Program-made: the position numbers and the translations under genes
Assembly: GCF_001700505.1 (NCBI RefSeq)
Contig: NZ_MAPV01000070.1
Location: forward strand, 1-41,551
DNA: 41,551 nucleotides
Origin: Streptomyces mutomycini
GTDB lineage: Bacteria > Actinomycetota > Actinomycetes > Streptomycetales > Streptomycetaceae
Direction: 5' to 3'
Notes under the pieces: model-generated
Database searches by the model: none
What the model saw: the letters and a program-made list of their open reading frames with translations, nothing else
What the model was told of the DNA's origin: nothing
Shown here: in pieces, positions 18,101 to 24,079 of the stretch
Layout: every line of letters begins with the position of its first letter
How positions within the stretch are numbered: position 1 is the stretch's first letter

Positions 18101-20256
18101 TGGCTCAGCTCGGCACCCAGGTGGACGCTCACGCAGCGTGCTTCCCAGGCGGCGAGGCCTGCTGGAGCCGCGGCGGGGGTGACGATGAGCTTGGGATCGG
18201 CGTCGTCGATCATCTGCCGGATGCGTTCCGACGGGAACCTGGGATCGACGGGCACGTAGGCGGCGCCCGTCTTCACGACCGCCAGCAGGGCCACGACGAG
18301 GTCGATCGAGCGGTCCAGGGCCACGCCGACGAGGTCGCCACGGCCCACTCCCCGGCCGGTCAGCGCGTGGGCGAGCCGGTTGGCGCGGGCGTTGAGCTCG
18401 GCGTAGGTCAGGCCGGTGTCCGCGCAGATCAGTGCGGTGCCCTGGGCGTGGTCGCGTGCCGCCTGTTCGAAGAGCCGGTGCAGGCCCTGCCCGGGGAGGT
18501 CCGTGACGGCTCCGGCCGTGTCGTTGAACTCCTCCAGCAGGAAAGCGCGTTCGTCCGTGGTGAGAAGGTCGGCGTCGGCCGGGAGTTTCTCGCGGGCGGA
18601 GGAGAGGCGGTCGCACCATGCGCTGAACTGGCCGGCCAGCCTGGCGACGTCCGGGGTCGCCAGGAGAGTGGCGTCGTGGTGGAAGGTGACGAGCGCACCG
18701 TCCTCGGCACCGTCCTGCTGGACGTGCAGTTCCAGTTTGGGACGGCGGCCGCCCTGGGCGGCGGAGCCGTGGTCGACGGCGTCGCGGGCACCCCACGAGA
18801 TCAGCACGTCCGGTGTCAGGGCGCCGCTGTTCCAGTGTGCCCGGAGCGCTTCGTCCCGGCCGACGGCATCGCGGCGGATCCATCCCCGCTCCTGGCCGCG
18901 GGTGAACTCCCGCCCCACCGACCGCAGGTTCTCCGAGATCGTCGTGCCGGCGTCGACACGGCACAGCAGGGGCAGCCACGCGGCGAACAGGTCCCGGTGC
19001 GCGGTGTCGAGGCCCTCGCGAGGGGCCGCCACCGCGAGGTGGACGTCCGGCCGGCCGCTCGCCCGGCTCAGGAAGATGCCCAGCGCACCGGCCAGGCGGG
19101 AGGCGGCCGACGCGGACGCCTCCAGGCCGTCGTCGCCGTCCTGCAGCGGGACCTGGCATCGCACCCGTACGGGATCCGCCTGCTGTGCGCTGCCGGCCCC
19201 GGTCCCGGGGCGGGGCTGCGGGTAGGGAAGGCGGTAGGGGTCGTCGGCGCCTCCGAGCAGGTGCTCACGCCATCGGCCGGCGGCCTTGGACGCTCTGACG
19301 CCCGCCTCGGTGAGGCGCGCGCTCGCGTCCTCGCCGGGGACGTCCAGGATGGTGCCGGGCCGGATCCCGTGGGCCGCGGCGACGGCGCCGACAGGCCGTT
19401 CCTCACCCTCCGGCGTGGACAGCCGGGTCAGGGTGACGCTTCCGGCGTCCGTGGCGATCCGCAGGCCCGAGGCGTCGTCGCAGGAGAGGACCGTACCGGG
19501 CTCGCCGGCGGTGTCCTCCCCGGTCCCGAGGCGAGCGCCCCGGACGGCGTAGAAGTGCCCGTCGAGGTTGACCTTGGGCCACACCAACGGGCTCGCGAAC
19601 GGGCCGTAGTCGGTGGCCCGGACCATGGCGGCGATGCGCTCGGCCGGAAGGCGCCAGTCGATCAGGCCCTCGGCGGCGAACTGGGTGTGCCGTGAGAAGT
19701 AGCGGCGGGTCGCGGAGTCCTGGGGGGTCGAGGTCTCGCGGCCCTCCGCGATCTCGTCGACCAGTCCGGCCAGGCTGGCGACGGCCGCCTCGTCGCACCT
19801 CAGGCCCAGCGACAGCGCGGTGTCCTCGGGTCCGATCGCCACCGGCACCCGCGCCAGCACCTCACCGCCGTCGACCACCTCGGCCATGCGGTGCCAGGTG
19901 ATGCCGTACTCACGTGCCCCGTCCGCGATGGCCCAGGACGGCGTGTGCAGACCCGAATACTCGGGGAGCGGGCCGTAGTGGTAGTTGACGGCGGCCCGCG
20001 CCGCGCAGCCCAGCAACGCCTCAGGCACCACTGCGTAGTTGCCGACGCTCAGCAGGAGGTCGCAGGACAACCGCGGTGCGAGCGCCACGGCCTCGGCTAG
20101 CTCGTGGTGCGGGATGCCTGCCTTGACCGCCCAGGACCGGGCGGTGGCGTCGCCTGTCACCACGGCTGTGATGCGGTGCCCTTTCGCCACGAGTACCTCG
20201 CCGCAGAGGGCGAGTACGCTCCCGCTGCCGATCAGGACGGAACTCAAAGACGTCAT
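8005..20256 (-). CDS. Hybrid NRPS-PKS: formyltransferase/partial C/A(Gly)-MT/PCP/KS/AT/DH/ER/KR/ACP/thioester reductase
   Basis: This single 4083-residue protein carries a complete small assembly line. Order by approximate residue: formyltransferase 1-315, C-terminal half of a condensation domain 340-590, adenylation 592-1493 with an N-methyltransferase inserted between cores A8 and A9 (about 1040-1310), PCP 1500-1580 (Ser1539), KS 1590-2020 (Cys1771), AT 2130-2440 (Ser2227), DH 2500-2785 (His2534, Asp2699), KR structural subdomain, ER 2990-3305, KR 3315-3570 (Ser3449, Tyr3462), ACP 3590-3670 (Ser3629) and thioester reductase 3725-4083 (Tyr3879, Lys3883). The start is ATG at 20256, with GGGAGG 8 nt upstream; it begins MTSLSSVLIGSGS, a formyltransferase Rossmann start. 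Every catalytic residue I looked for is present except in the half C domain. Predicted product by colinearity: one N-formyl-N-methylglycine unit plus one fully reduced malonyl unit, released as aldehyde or alcohol. It is coupled to the oxygenase at its 3' end and transcribed divergently from an MFS exporter. Confidence 0.95.
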   Translation of the reverse strand: MTSLSSVLIGSGSVLALCGEVLVAKGHRITAVVTGDATARSWAVKAGIPHHELAEAVALAPRLSCDLLLSVGNYAVVPEALLGCAARAAVNYHYGPLPEYSGLHTPSWAIADGAREYGITWHRMAEVVDGGEVLARVPVAIGPEDTALSLGLRCDEAAVASLAGLVDEIAEGRETSTPQDSATRRYFSRHTQFAAEGLIDWRLPAERIAAMVRATDYGPFASPLVWPKVNLDGHFYAVRGARLGTGEDTAGEPGTVLSCDDASGLRIATDAGSVTLTRLSTPEGEERPVGAVAAAHGIRPGTILDVPGEDASARLTEAGVRASKAAGRWREHLLGGADDPYRLPYPQPRPGTGAGSAQQADPVRVRCQVPLQDGDDGLEASASAASRLAGALGIFLSRASGRPDVHLAVAAPREGLDTAHRDLFAAWLPLLCRVDAGTTISENLRSVGREFTRGQERGWIRRDAVGRDEALRAHWNSGALTPDVLISWGARDAVDHGSAAQGGRRPKLELHVQQDGAEDGALVTFHHDATLLATPDVARLAGQFSAWCDRLSSAREKLPADADLLTTDERAFLLEEFNDTAGAVTDLPGQGLHRLFEQAARDHAQGTALICADTGLTYAELNARANRLAHALTGRGVGRGDLVGVALDRSIDLVVALLAVVKTGAAYVPVDPRFPSERIRQMIDDADPKLIVTPAAAPAGLAAWEARCVSVHLGAELSHDQDLAVEVGAADLAYVIYTSGSTGRPKGVEITHGALCNFLASMRERPGCAATDRLLAVTTVSFDISGLELFLPLLCGATTVIAQAQETLDAKALSGLMERHAITMMQGTPATWQLLLDGGWQGTPTLRKILCGGEALPRDLADRLLATGAPASVWNMYGPTETTVWSTVWEVAARAAEDGILIGSPIDRTQVYVLDENLSPVPLGFPGELCIGGAGVARGYRNDPGQTGLRFADNPFHPGTLYRTGDLARFVEPGRLTLLGRNDRQVKLRGHRIELTDVEAAVSRHESVRRAVVVGHDEQLVAYCVRDASPAGEPAPVPADQDIALAEWAAAWDRAYEAGTDSAPSAPGNGSGPVTADATFNLAGWRNGYDGLPFSDGEMRDWQRSSVRRILSYAPENVFEIGSGSGLMLFGLAPQCRTYHAVDASAAAVEMTRRHLGSLPHVTCEQRAAHALPEVAEGAFDTVVLNSVAQYFPSVGYLTSVLEWATKAVTRGRIFLGDVRDLSLLDAFHADVAHFRADGEAGGISAEELAGRTERGMRAERELVLSRDYFANLPHLFPQITRVDLTLRDGRCVNEMTRYRYDVTLHIGEDARPVTPATEKDWQADGLGLDALRAELGSVTDRPLRLNGIPNGRLGEVYGRVTPALELMGAGTSVEPTSWIDPADLADLAHAAGLELALLPSSSGGNWRCDAVFWRSGRTPDLSPHPAEALDRDALGAYANAPAVGEAPRPPLHRVLRPWLAERLPEYMVPAFIVELDELPLTPSGKIDESALPDPVVEVDATARPATELERDIVAIWADVLGHDRIGVNQNFFEIGGNSLRVVRVQTRLEELLGRPLFGAKLFEHFTVKSLAAYLTGGTRTSREAVPDRRRAVLDEPIAIIGMACRLPGDANTPEEYWELLERGGDGIVEVPKDRWDAEALYNPDPEVPGTSYCSRGGFVTPIDLFDAPFFGISPREARSLEPMQRTVLETTWEAFERAGYTMDRLRGSQTGAFVGVGKSSAYHEYGLTMAGGLTDLDGYVGPGSAGGTMSGRVSYVFGLEGPTLTLDTACSSSLVTTHLACNALRNGECDLAVSAGVSLMLTPELHVEFSRLRGMSADGRCRSFSSDTDGTGWSEGSAAVVLKRLSDAQRDGDTVLAVLRGTAVNHDGHSASLTTPSGPAQQRVIRAALGTSGLQPDDIDYLEAHGTGTKLGDPIEGTALAEVFGGSHSDEVPLWVGSAKSNLGHTQAAAGLAGVMKVVLAMRHDTLPRTLHVAEPTPAVDWKGAGMALVQEQRPWPAKEVPRRAGVSSFGIGGTNAHVIVEEPPRPAAKDTEQDAPAPLPPTVPFVVSGHTDAALRQQVENLHLHMGMNIQDSLGDVARSLATTRSHFRRRLALFVKDKAELLDKLASFARVGDLPAESVRTGSHTEEPRLAMLFTGQGSQHPGMGKDVYDVYPVFREALDGVAARFDGLERPLLEVMWADPDSEDAALLHRTDFTQPALFALEVALWRLWESWGVRPELLLGHSIGELAAAHVAGVFSLDDACRLVAARGRLMQALPARGAMVSLEAGGEEAEAAIDALGLRGGLEVAGLNTPTQTVLSGDTDAVEAITAHFMEQGRKAKLLKVSHAFHSHHMDGMLAEFRSVAETIRFRPAEIPLVSSLTGEIATPGELEQPGYWVRQVRHAVRFSDGMRGLRREGANTFLELGPQPVLSGLGASCLADEGPVSWVPSCTPGRNGASVIQRSLAELHVRGVPVGWDGYFAPFGAGRVALPTYAFQRERFWFEPPLSREVGAGLNPTGHALLGGGVEIAGTELSLFTNVVAADQPVWVQEHRVMDAVLMPGTAFFEAMRAAGDAAHEGEWDLSDVVIASPLVLASGVPVRMQVTVGPAIGEARPVQVYSAPEGEDGAWQLHAEGRITPAEGTEPGTAVTVPPRGAEPLDASALYRDLDALGYGYGPTFQGIKEAWHVGGEVWARAALPESAEQSATGYVLHPALLDSAMHSLLLTQRLQNRTGDDLFVPFEAERLSLRVKGLAEIWVRVADFELGDGEFWASLDIHDSDGAHVGRLHRLHARRVDRAVLRRLAAAGVDRFQFDVNWRQADTADVELGGSWGMMTPAGDVPWAREVKTLLARAGIQVIKIRELEDAEDLDGLVCLWDSDAEVPSQAHAFAAGALEQLQEAVGTEFRTPLVWVTRHAVGTGADDMVSGLGAGPLWGLMRTARNEHPELSLRMIDLSEEKTDLKALPAALMLEAEPECALRRGEVLVPQLLRVGSAQDLEIPAEGRWQLEIAAKGRLDEPLTVKPMPEQALAPGEIRAEVRAAGVNFLDVLNALGMVEIPAFGLEFAGVVTEVGGSVDHVKAGDAVLGLARGSFASEVVTDARRVVRMPEHLSFEEAATIPMTFLTAWYGLHELGALRSGERVLIHAAAGGVGMAAVQLARLHGAEVYGTASEPKWPALRELGLDDAHLASSRDLGFVEHFGRNAGGGSGGSFDVVLNSLATEFIDAGLGMLGSGGRFLEMGKIDVREQSAIDQSHPGVTYTVYNLPEAGPDLIQRMLVSIAELFTQGKLAPLPLRAFPMTHTSDGLRFIAQARHVGKVVLVPAQQRQFVRPDGAVLVSGGAGDLGRRVAGWLVGAHGVRDLVLTSRRGMETPGAQSLVDELAELGATATVVACDAADRDDVAAVMALFDDERPLRGVVHAAGVLDDGALTDLTPERFDAVFLPKVDGLWNLHELTQDRELDFFVMFSSIASVMGAPGQGNYAAANAFMDALAHLRRAKGLPATSVAFGPWDGEGMAAGLSEFDRARFAQLGLDRLAPDEGLELLELAVRSGRALTMSAALDLNRVQHYFENRGGIPPLFRALLSSNAGNRSRAGGGTDLRKLLGEATPEEYPAVVLSVVREEVAKTLGFASPEAVDVGVPLQDIGIDSLTAVLMRNQLADLTGLALPAKIAFDHPNLTSLSEFLLAKLLETGLDAAPGTVTGPTATEAAEVASVTGPDLSTARKGFLHPDLLFGNATAAPERPEAVFVTGATGFVGAYLLHELLASEVVAYCLVRADDARQAMERLVGALDGYGLWREEFAPLLNPVVGDLTRPLFGLDEEVFDELADQVDAICHSGALVDWMRPLEDYIGPNVVGTHEALRLASRGRGKAFHFVSTFATLPRHLGYEVTEENREYGYLTSKWQAEQMVAAARWRGAKASTYRLPFVGASTLTGHFRLDRGDFLHNLITGCLEMGSFPSLAADLSAVLPVDYLCRTIAAAMTSELERIGRDYDFVNSGAPAFDRFFEMVGAAGGGAEIVPFDEWRQRALVFAAGHPASPMARIAALVDDLSAQGMADMFAALPVGGAVLGAEDCPSPPIDEDFIRTYVDRINTSDRRENTTS
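9247..15489 (-). other. Synthase PKS extension module: KS-AT-DH-ER-KR-ACP, fully reducing
   Basis: KS has D-T-A-C-S-S-S, E-A-H-G-T-G-T and K-S-N-L-G-H-T. AT has G-H-S-I-G and H-A-F-H (2329-2332), the malonyl-CoA motif rather than the methylmalonyl Y-A-S-H. DH keeps His2534 and Asp2699, but the fourth residue after the His is Asp instead of the usual Gly. ER has the NADPH loop H-A-A-A-G-G-V-G-M. KR has G-G-A-G-D-L-G, Ser3449/Tyr3462 and a B-type L-D-D motif. ACP has G-I-D-S-L. All reductive steps look competent, so the beta-keto group should be reduced to CH2. Confidence 0.85.
15515..20256 (-). other. Synthase loading module: FT - half C - A(Gly) with N-MT - PCP
   Basis: The FT keeps the Asn-x-His and Asp of formyl-tetrahydrofolate transferases (N91, H93, D129, in NYHYGPLPEYSG and V-D-G-G-E-V) and its C-terminal OB-like part. 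Residues 340-590 start with A-G-R-W-R-E-H-L-L-G and carry the S-R-A-S-G-R-P-D-V-H motif of the C-terminal half of condensation domains; the HHxxxDG half is absent. The A domain has intact cores (YTSGSTGRPKG, MYGPTETT, YRTGDLAR, LTPSGKID). Aligning it to GrsA by eye gives specificity residues D-I-L-Q-L-G-M-V-W-K, essentially the glycine code. The insert has V-F-E-I-G-S-G-S-G and V-L-N-S-V-A-Q-Y-F-P, typical of N-methyltransferases. PCP motif is G-G-N-S-L. Confidence 0.85.
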
Positions 20257-20716
20257 TGCCGTGCCTCCCGTGATGACCCGCCGCGCGTCCTGTGAGCGCC
20301 ACCGGCCCAGGGGCATGGCAACGGAACGGCACCGAGGCGGCCCTGTGAGGACCAGTACGTGCCGGATCCAAGCGCGCGCACAGGGTTCTGGTCCCCGTGC
20401 GCCCGTGCCGATCCCCCCGAGATCGAGCGGCGTCCGCCCCACGAGCAGTCGTACGAGCGGCTGCGTCGTGAGTGGTCCGCGCTGTCAGAATTGCGAGTGT
20501 GCCAAGTGCTGAACTGCCTCAGTGCGCACGTGCTGTTGTGACGGAAACGCTGTCGTCGGACGTACCGGGATACCGGGCCGCGGAGATCGACTGTCGCGCG
20601 ATGGTGCGGTAGCGGCCCTCGAATGCTGCGCCCGTTCCCCGGGCGCCGACCCATCATTGGCCTGCCGTGAGACCGATCGCAAGGCATCACCGCAAAGATC
20701 TTCGAACGATTCCTGA

Positions 20717-20743
20717 GTGATGGTCATCACACGTGCTGATAAT
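20717..20743 (+). promoter_or_regulatory. Palindrome GTGATGGTCATCAC with adjacent GATAAT -10-like element
   Basis: GTGATG and CATCAC (20717-20730) form 6-bp perfect arms around GT. GATAAT at 20738-20743 is a good -10 match reading toward the exporter, with a -35 that would overlap the palindrome. A repressor bound here could control the exporter and possibly the synthase. No regulator gene is adjacent, so the regulator would act from elsewhere. Confidence 0.4.
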
Positions 20744-20820
20744 GCGATTCGCCTGCCTTCGAGGGGGAGCAGCAGCACACTTGCTCCGGCTGTACCGCTT
20801 CAACCAACCTTTCCACGCGC

Positions 20821-20846
20821 CTAGTTGAACCGCAGACTAGTTCGAC
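20821..20846 (+). repeat. Repeated CTAGTT element before the exporter start
   Basis: CTAGTTGAAC (20821-20830) recurs as CTAGTTCGAC (20837-20846), a 16-bp period. GTTGAAC and GTTCGAC also form an imperfect inverted repeat. It lies 27 nt upstream of the exporter ATG and may be an operator. Confidence 0.35.
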
Positions 20847-20872
20847 GAGGTGCACGATCCGAGGGGACGGGC

Positions 20873-22312
20873 ATGCCCGACGAGCCGGCTGAGCACAGCC
20901 GCACGACACGGGAGGTCAACCAGGCCCTCGTCCTCGCGCTGTGCAGTGGCGCGAGCTTCATGGCCTTCCTCGACCTCTCGATCGTCAGCATCGCCTTCCC
21001 CGACATCCTGGACGACTTCCCGGGCACGTCGCTCAACACCGTGACGTGGGTACTCAGCGGCTACACGATCCTGCTCGCAGCCGTGCTCACCCCCGCCGGA
21101 AGGATCGCCGACAGCGTCGGCAGGCGCACGGTCTTCCTCTGGTCCCTGGCAGCCTTCGCCGTCGCCTCGCTCGTCTGCGCCGTGGCGCCGTCCATCTGGT
21201 GGCTCATCGCGGCGCGGATCGTCCAGGGCGCGGCGGCAGGTGGCATGGTCCCCGCCGCGCTCGGCCTGATCCTCGCCACGACACCACGGGACCGCATCGC
21301 CAGAGCGGTCGGAACCTGGTCCGCGGTGGCGGGCTTCTCCGCCGTCATCGGACCGGCCGCGGGCGGGCTGCTGCTGCGGTCCTTCGGCTGGCGTTCGGTG
21401 TTCTACGTCAATCTCCCGCTGTGCGGCGCGATGCTGGTCGCCGCTGTCCTGATGCTGCCGAGGCAGCGCTTGCGCGGCACCGGGGACCGGTTGCCGGACG
21501 CGGTGGGCAGCATCGCGCTGGCACTGGGCATCGGCGGGGTGGTGAGCGCGCTCACGGAAGGGGACACCTGGGGCTGGGGAGATGCCCGCACCGTCGGACT
21601 CGGGCTGGCCGGACTGGCGCTCGTGGCCGTGACCGTGATCCGCTCGCGCACGCACCCGGCGCCGGCCCTCGAGATGACGGTGTGGCGCAGCCCCGTGTTC
21701 CGGACCGCCAACCTCGGTCTCGGCATGCTCAACATGACGATGTTCGCGTGGATGCTGGCCGCACCGCTGTTCGCCGCCGACATCTGGCACTGGTCGGTCC
21801 TGCAGACGGCCGGTGCGCTGAGCATCGGAGCCGTCTCCTCGATGGCCGGCTCGCTGGCCGCCGGACGGCTCACCCGGCCGGGGACCCAGGTGAAGGTGAC
21901 GGTCCTGGGTGCGCTGTCCTTCACGGCGAGCAACGCCATCTGGGCGTCCAGCCTCTTCGGCCCCACGCCCAACTTCCTGGGCGGCTGGCTGCCGGCCTCC
22001 ATCCTCGGCGGCGGCGGTCTCGGCCTCGCCATCACCTGTCTGTCGTCGCTAGCGGCCGGGACGGTGCCCCCGCAGAAGTTCGCCGGCGGCCTGGGCATGA
22101 CCCTGACGGTGCGCCAGGTCGGGGGTGCGATCGGCATCGCCGGATTCGCCTCGATCATGGCGTTGGGCCCGACCTCCGGCGACATCGCTTCCTTCCACCA
22201 CGTCTACGTCGCCGCAATGGCCGTCAACATCCTGTGCGCGGCGGTGGTGGGCACGATGCTCATCACGCTGCGGCAGAAACCCGCGCCGGCAGCGGCGGCC
22301 GTGGACGCCTGA
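20873..22312 (+). CDS. MFS multidrug/metabolite exporter, DHA2-type (14 TMS)
   Basis: The 479-residue protein has about 14 hydrophobic helices. It shows DHA2 hallmarks: F-L-D-L-S-I-V-S-I-A-F-P in TMS1, W-V-L-S-G-Y-T-I-L in TMS2, G-R-I-A-D-S-V-G-R-R between TMS2 and 3, and G-P-A-A-G-G in TMS5 (antiporter motif C region). The family exports drugs or metabolites by proton antiport across the cytoplasmic membrane. I chose ATG at 20873, preceded by GAGGGGA; an upstream TTG at 20825 would run through the repeat element and lacks a ribosome site. It is transcribed divergently from the synthase, and its 3' end meets a strong bidirectional terminator, so it probably marks the right border of the locus and exports its product. 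Confidence 0.9.
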   Translation: MPDEPAEHSRTTREVNQALVLALCSGASFMAFLDLSIVSIAFPDILDDFPGTSLNTVTWVLSGYTILLAAVLTPAGRIADSVGRRTVFLWSLAAFAVASLVCAVAPSIWWLIAARIVQGAAAGGMVPAALGLILATTPRDRIARAVGTWSAVAGFSAVIGPAAGGLLLRSFGWRSVFYVNLPLCGAMLVAAVLMLPRQRLRGTGDRLPDAVGSIALALGIGGVVSALTEGDTWGWGDARTVGLGLAGLALVAVTVIRSRTHPAPALEMTVWRSPVFRTANLGLGMLNMTMFAWMLAAPLFAADIWHWSVLQTAGALSIGAVSSMAGSLAAGRLTRPGTQVKVTVLGALSFTASNAIWASSLFGPTPNFLGGWLPASILGGGGLGLAITCLSSLAAGTVPPQKFAGGLGMTLTVRQVGGAIGIAGFASIMALGPTSGDIASFHHVYVAAMAVNILCAAVVGTMLITLRQKPAPAAAAVDA

Positions 22313-22379
22313 GGACCAGGTCACGCCACCAGGTGCCCCCCAGGGGCAACCCGGACGGCACGGTCGAAGGGGTGCGTAA

Positions 22380-22423
22380 GGCCCCCTGGGCGCGGCCACC
22401 ATGTGGGCCGCCCCCAGGGGGCC
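22380..22423. terminator. Bidirectional terminator between MFS and thiolase
   Basis: Arms 22380-22397 and 22406-22423 are 18-bp inverted with one mismatch and an 8-nt loop. It lies between two convergent genes and should serve both. A smaller TGCCCC/GGGGCA hairpin lies about 35 nt upstream. Confidence 0.85.
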
Positions 22424-22466
22424 GTGTCGTTCCTGCGGCTCCCGGCCGCGCTGCTCCGGCCGGCCG

Positions 22467-23657
22467 TCAGGCGGACGGTACGCGGATCAGCAGGGCGTCG
22501 CCCTGCCCACCGCCGCCGCACAGCGCCGCCGCGCCGAGTCCGCCGCCCCGGCGGCGCAGTTCGTATGCCAGGTGGACGATGAGCCGGGCGCCGGAGGCGC
22601 CGATCGGGTGGCCGAGCGCGATGGCCCCGCCGTCGACGTTGACGATGTCCGGGCTGATGCGCAGCTGCTCGGTGGAGACGATACCGACGGCGGAGAACGC
22701 CTCGTTGATCTCGACCAGGTCCAGATCGGACGGCTCCAGCTTCGCCTTGGCCAGCGCAGCCATGATCGCGTTGGACGGCTGCTCGTGCAGGCTCCCGTCC
22801 GGTCCGGCCACCACGCCGTGGGCGCCGATCTCGGCGATCCAGGACAGGCCCAGCTCCTCGGCCTTGGCCTTGCTCGCCACCACCACGGCCGCGGCGCCGT
22901 CGGAGATCTGCGAAGCCGTCCCCGCCGTGATGGTGCCGTCGGCGCTGTACACGGGACGCAGCTTCGCCAGAGCCTCCGGCGTGGTGCCGGGACGCACGCC
23001 CTCATCGGTGTCACACACCACCGGGTCGCCCTTGCGCTGCGGGACGGTCACGGGCGCCAGCTCCTCGGCGAACCGGCCGGCGGCCGCCGCGGCGGCGGCC
23101 CGCTGGTGCGAGGCCGCGGCGAAGGCGTCCTGCTTCTCCCGGGTCAGGCCGGCGTAACGGCTGTTGTACTTCTCGGTCGAGACGCCCATGCCCAGCTGGT
23201 CGAAAGGACAGAACAAGCCGTCGTGGACCATGTGGTCGACCAGCGGCACGTCACCGGCCTTGAAACCCGAACGCGAATGGGGAAGCACGTGCGGTGCCTG
23301 GGACATGGACTCCTGACCGCCCGCCACGACCAGGTCGAACTCACCGGCCCTGATCAGCTGGTCGGCCAGAGCGATCGAGTTGATCCCGGAGAGGCACACC
23401 TTGTTGACGGTGAGCGCCGGGACGCTCATCGGGATGCCCGCGGCCACCGCGGCCTGGCGGGCCGGGATCTGGCCGGCGCCCGCGGTGAGCACCTGCCCCA
23501 TGATCGTGTACTCCACCTGCTCGGGCGTCACCCCCGCCTTTTCCAGAGCCGCCTTGATCGCGATGCCCCCGAGCTGAGCTCCGGAGAGGTCCTTCAGAGC
23601 GCCGAGCAGGCGACCGGTGGGTGTACGGGCCCCAGCCAGGATGACGGATCCGGACAC
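22467..23657 (-). CDS. Acetyl-CoA C-acetyltransferase (thiolase)
   Basis: The 396-residue protein condenses two acetyl-CoA units to acetoacetyl-CoA or runs the reverse thiolysis. It has the acyl-enzyme Cys88 in N-K-V-C-L-S-G, the I-N-E-A-F-S motif, [10 protein letters not shown] and the second catalytic Cys in C-G-G-G-G-Q-G-D-A, all normal. Length is typical. GTG at 23657 is preceded by GGAGGA six nt upstream and is followed directly by [10 protein letters not shown], the canonical thiolase start. It looks like a chromosomal metabolic gene rather than part of the cluster, because it lies beyond the shared terminator. Confidence 0.93.
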   Translation of the reverse strand: MSGSVILAGARTPTGRLLGALKDLSGAQLGGIAIKAALEKAGVTPEQVEYTIMGQVLTAGAGQIPARQAAVAAGIPMSVPALTVNKVCLSGINSIALADQLIRAGEFDLVVAGGQESMSQAPHVLPHSRSGFKAGDVPLVDHMVHDGLFCPFDQLGMGVSTEKYNSRYAGLTREKQDAFAAASHQRAAAAAAAGRFAEELAPVTVPQRKGDPVVCDTDEGVRPGTTPEALAKLRPVYSADGTITAGTASQISDGAAAVVVASKAKAEELGLSWIAEIGAHGVVAGPDGSLHEQPSNAIMAALAKAKLEPSDLDLVEINEAFSAVGIVSTEQLRISPDIVNVDGGAIALGHPIGASGARLIVHLAYELRRRGGGLGAAALCGGGGQGDALLIRVPSA

Positions 23658-23956
23658 GATGTCCTCCGTGGGTAGTAGTGGTGGACCACAACACGGCCAC
23701 ATTACCCACGGGTTGGCCCCACGACAGGAGGGCTGCGGCGGTGTGAGCGACGGCATAGCCGATCGGAGGGGGCCCGGCGCCGTACAGGCGGAACAGCACG
23801 TTGCCCGGTCGCGGCGGCGGGTTCCCGGCGGGCGGTGTGCACCACTTCAGGGCCTGGAGTCCCAGTGAACGCCGACCCCCGACCGGCGCCGCGGGGCGGC
23901 GCGGCCCGCGGGAAAACCATTCGACGGCGCCGCGCCGCTCCGGCATCCTCAGGGGC

Positions 23957-24079
23957 ATGTTCCGGTACGCCTTCCTCGCAGCGCAGTCCGCAGTCGCGGA
24001 CGCGCCGAAGGCTGCCGCGAACCCCGCGCCCGCACTCGCGGCAGCGCCCGCAGCGCTCTTCGGCGGCGCCCGAAGCTGA
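23957..24079 (+). CDS. Possible 40-aa Ala-rich small protein upstream of tuf3
   Basis: ATG at 23957 opens 40 codons ending TGA at 24077-24079, reading MFRYAFLAAQSAVADAP and then an Ala/Pro-rich segment. It is oriented with tuf3 and its stop touches a 10-bp hairpin. The only purine run (AGGGG) is too close to the ATG for a normal ribosome site, so it may be chance. Confidence 0.25.
   Translation: MFRYAFLAAQSAVADAPKAAANPAPALAAAPAALFGGARS

Larger units (their letters stand above)
20257..20872. promoter_or_regulatory. Divergent control region between synthase and MFS exporter
   Basis: I see no convincing gene in this 616-bp stretch. It is less GC-rich than its flanks around 20690-20760, as expected for promoters. 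It must drive the synthase leftward and the exporter rightward. Candidate elements are listed separately: an operator-like palindrome with a -10-like hexamer at 20717-20743, and a repeat at 20821-20846. I could not place a convincing promoter for the synthase. Confidence 0.6.

Noticed and set aside
18487..19238. A complete condensation domain in the synthase
   Set aside because: Only C-terminal-half motifs are visible; no HHxxxDG could be found.
15562..19695. A 1377-codon open frame antisense to the synthase
   Set aside because: It is a GC-bias shadow: no ribosome site, Arg/Gly/Val/His-rich low-complexity translation with no motif, and it lies fully opposite a domain-rich coding frame.
20825..20872. 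Alternative TTG start for the exporter
   Set aside because: No ribosome site, and the segment contains the CTAGTT repeat; ATG at 20873 has a good Shine-Dalgarno sequence.
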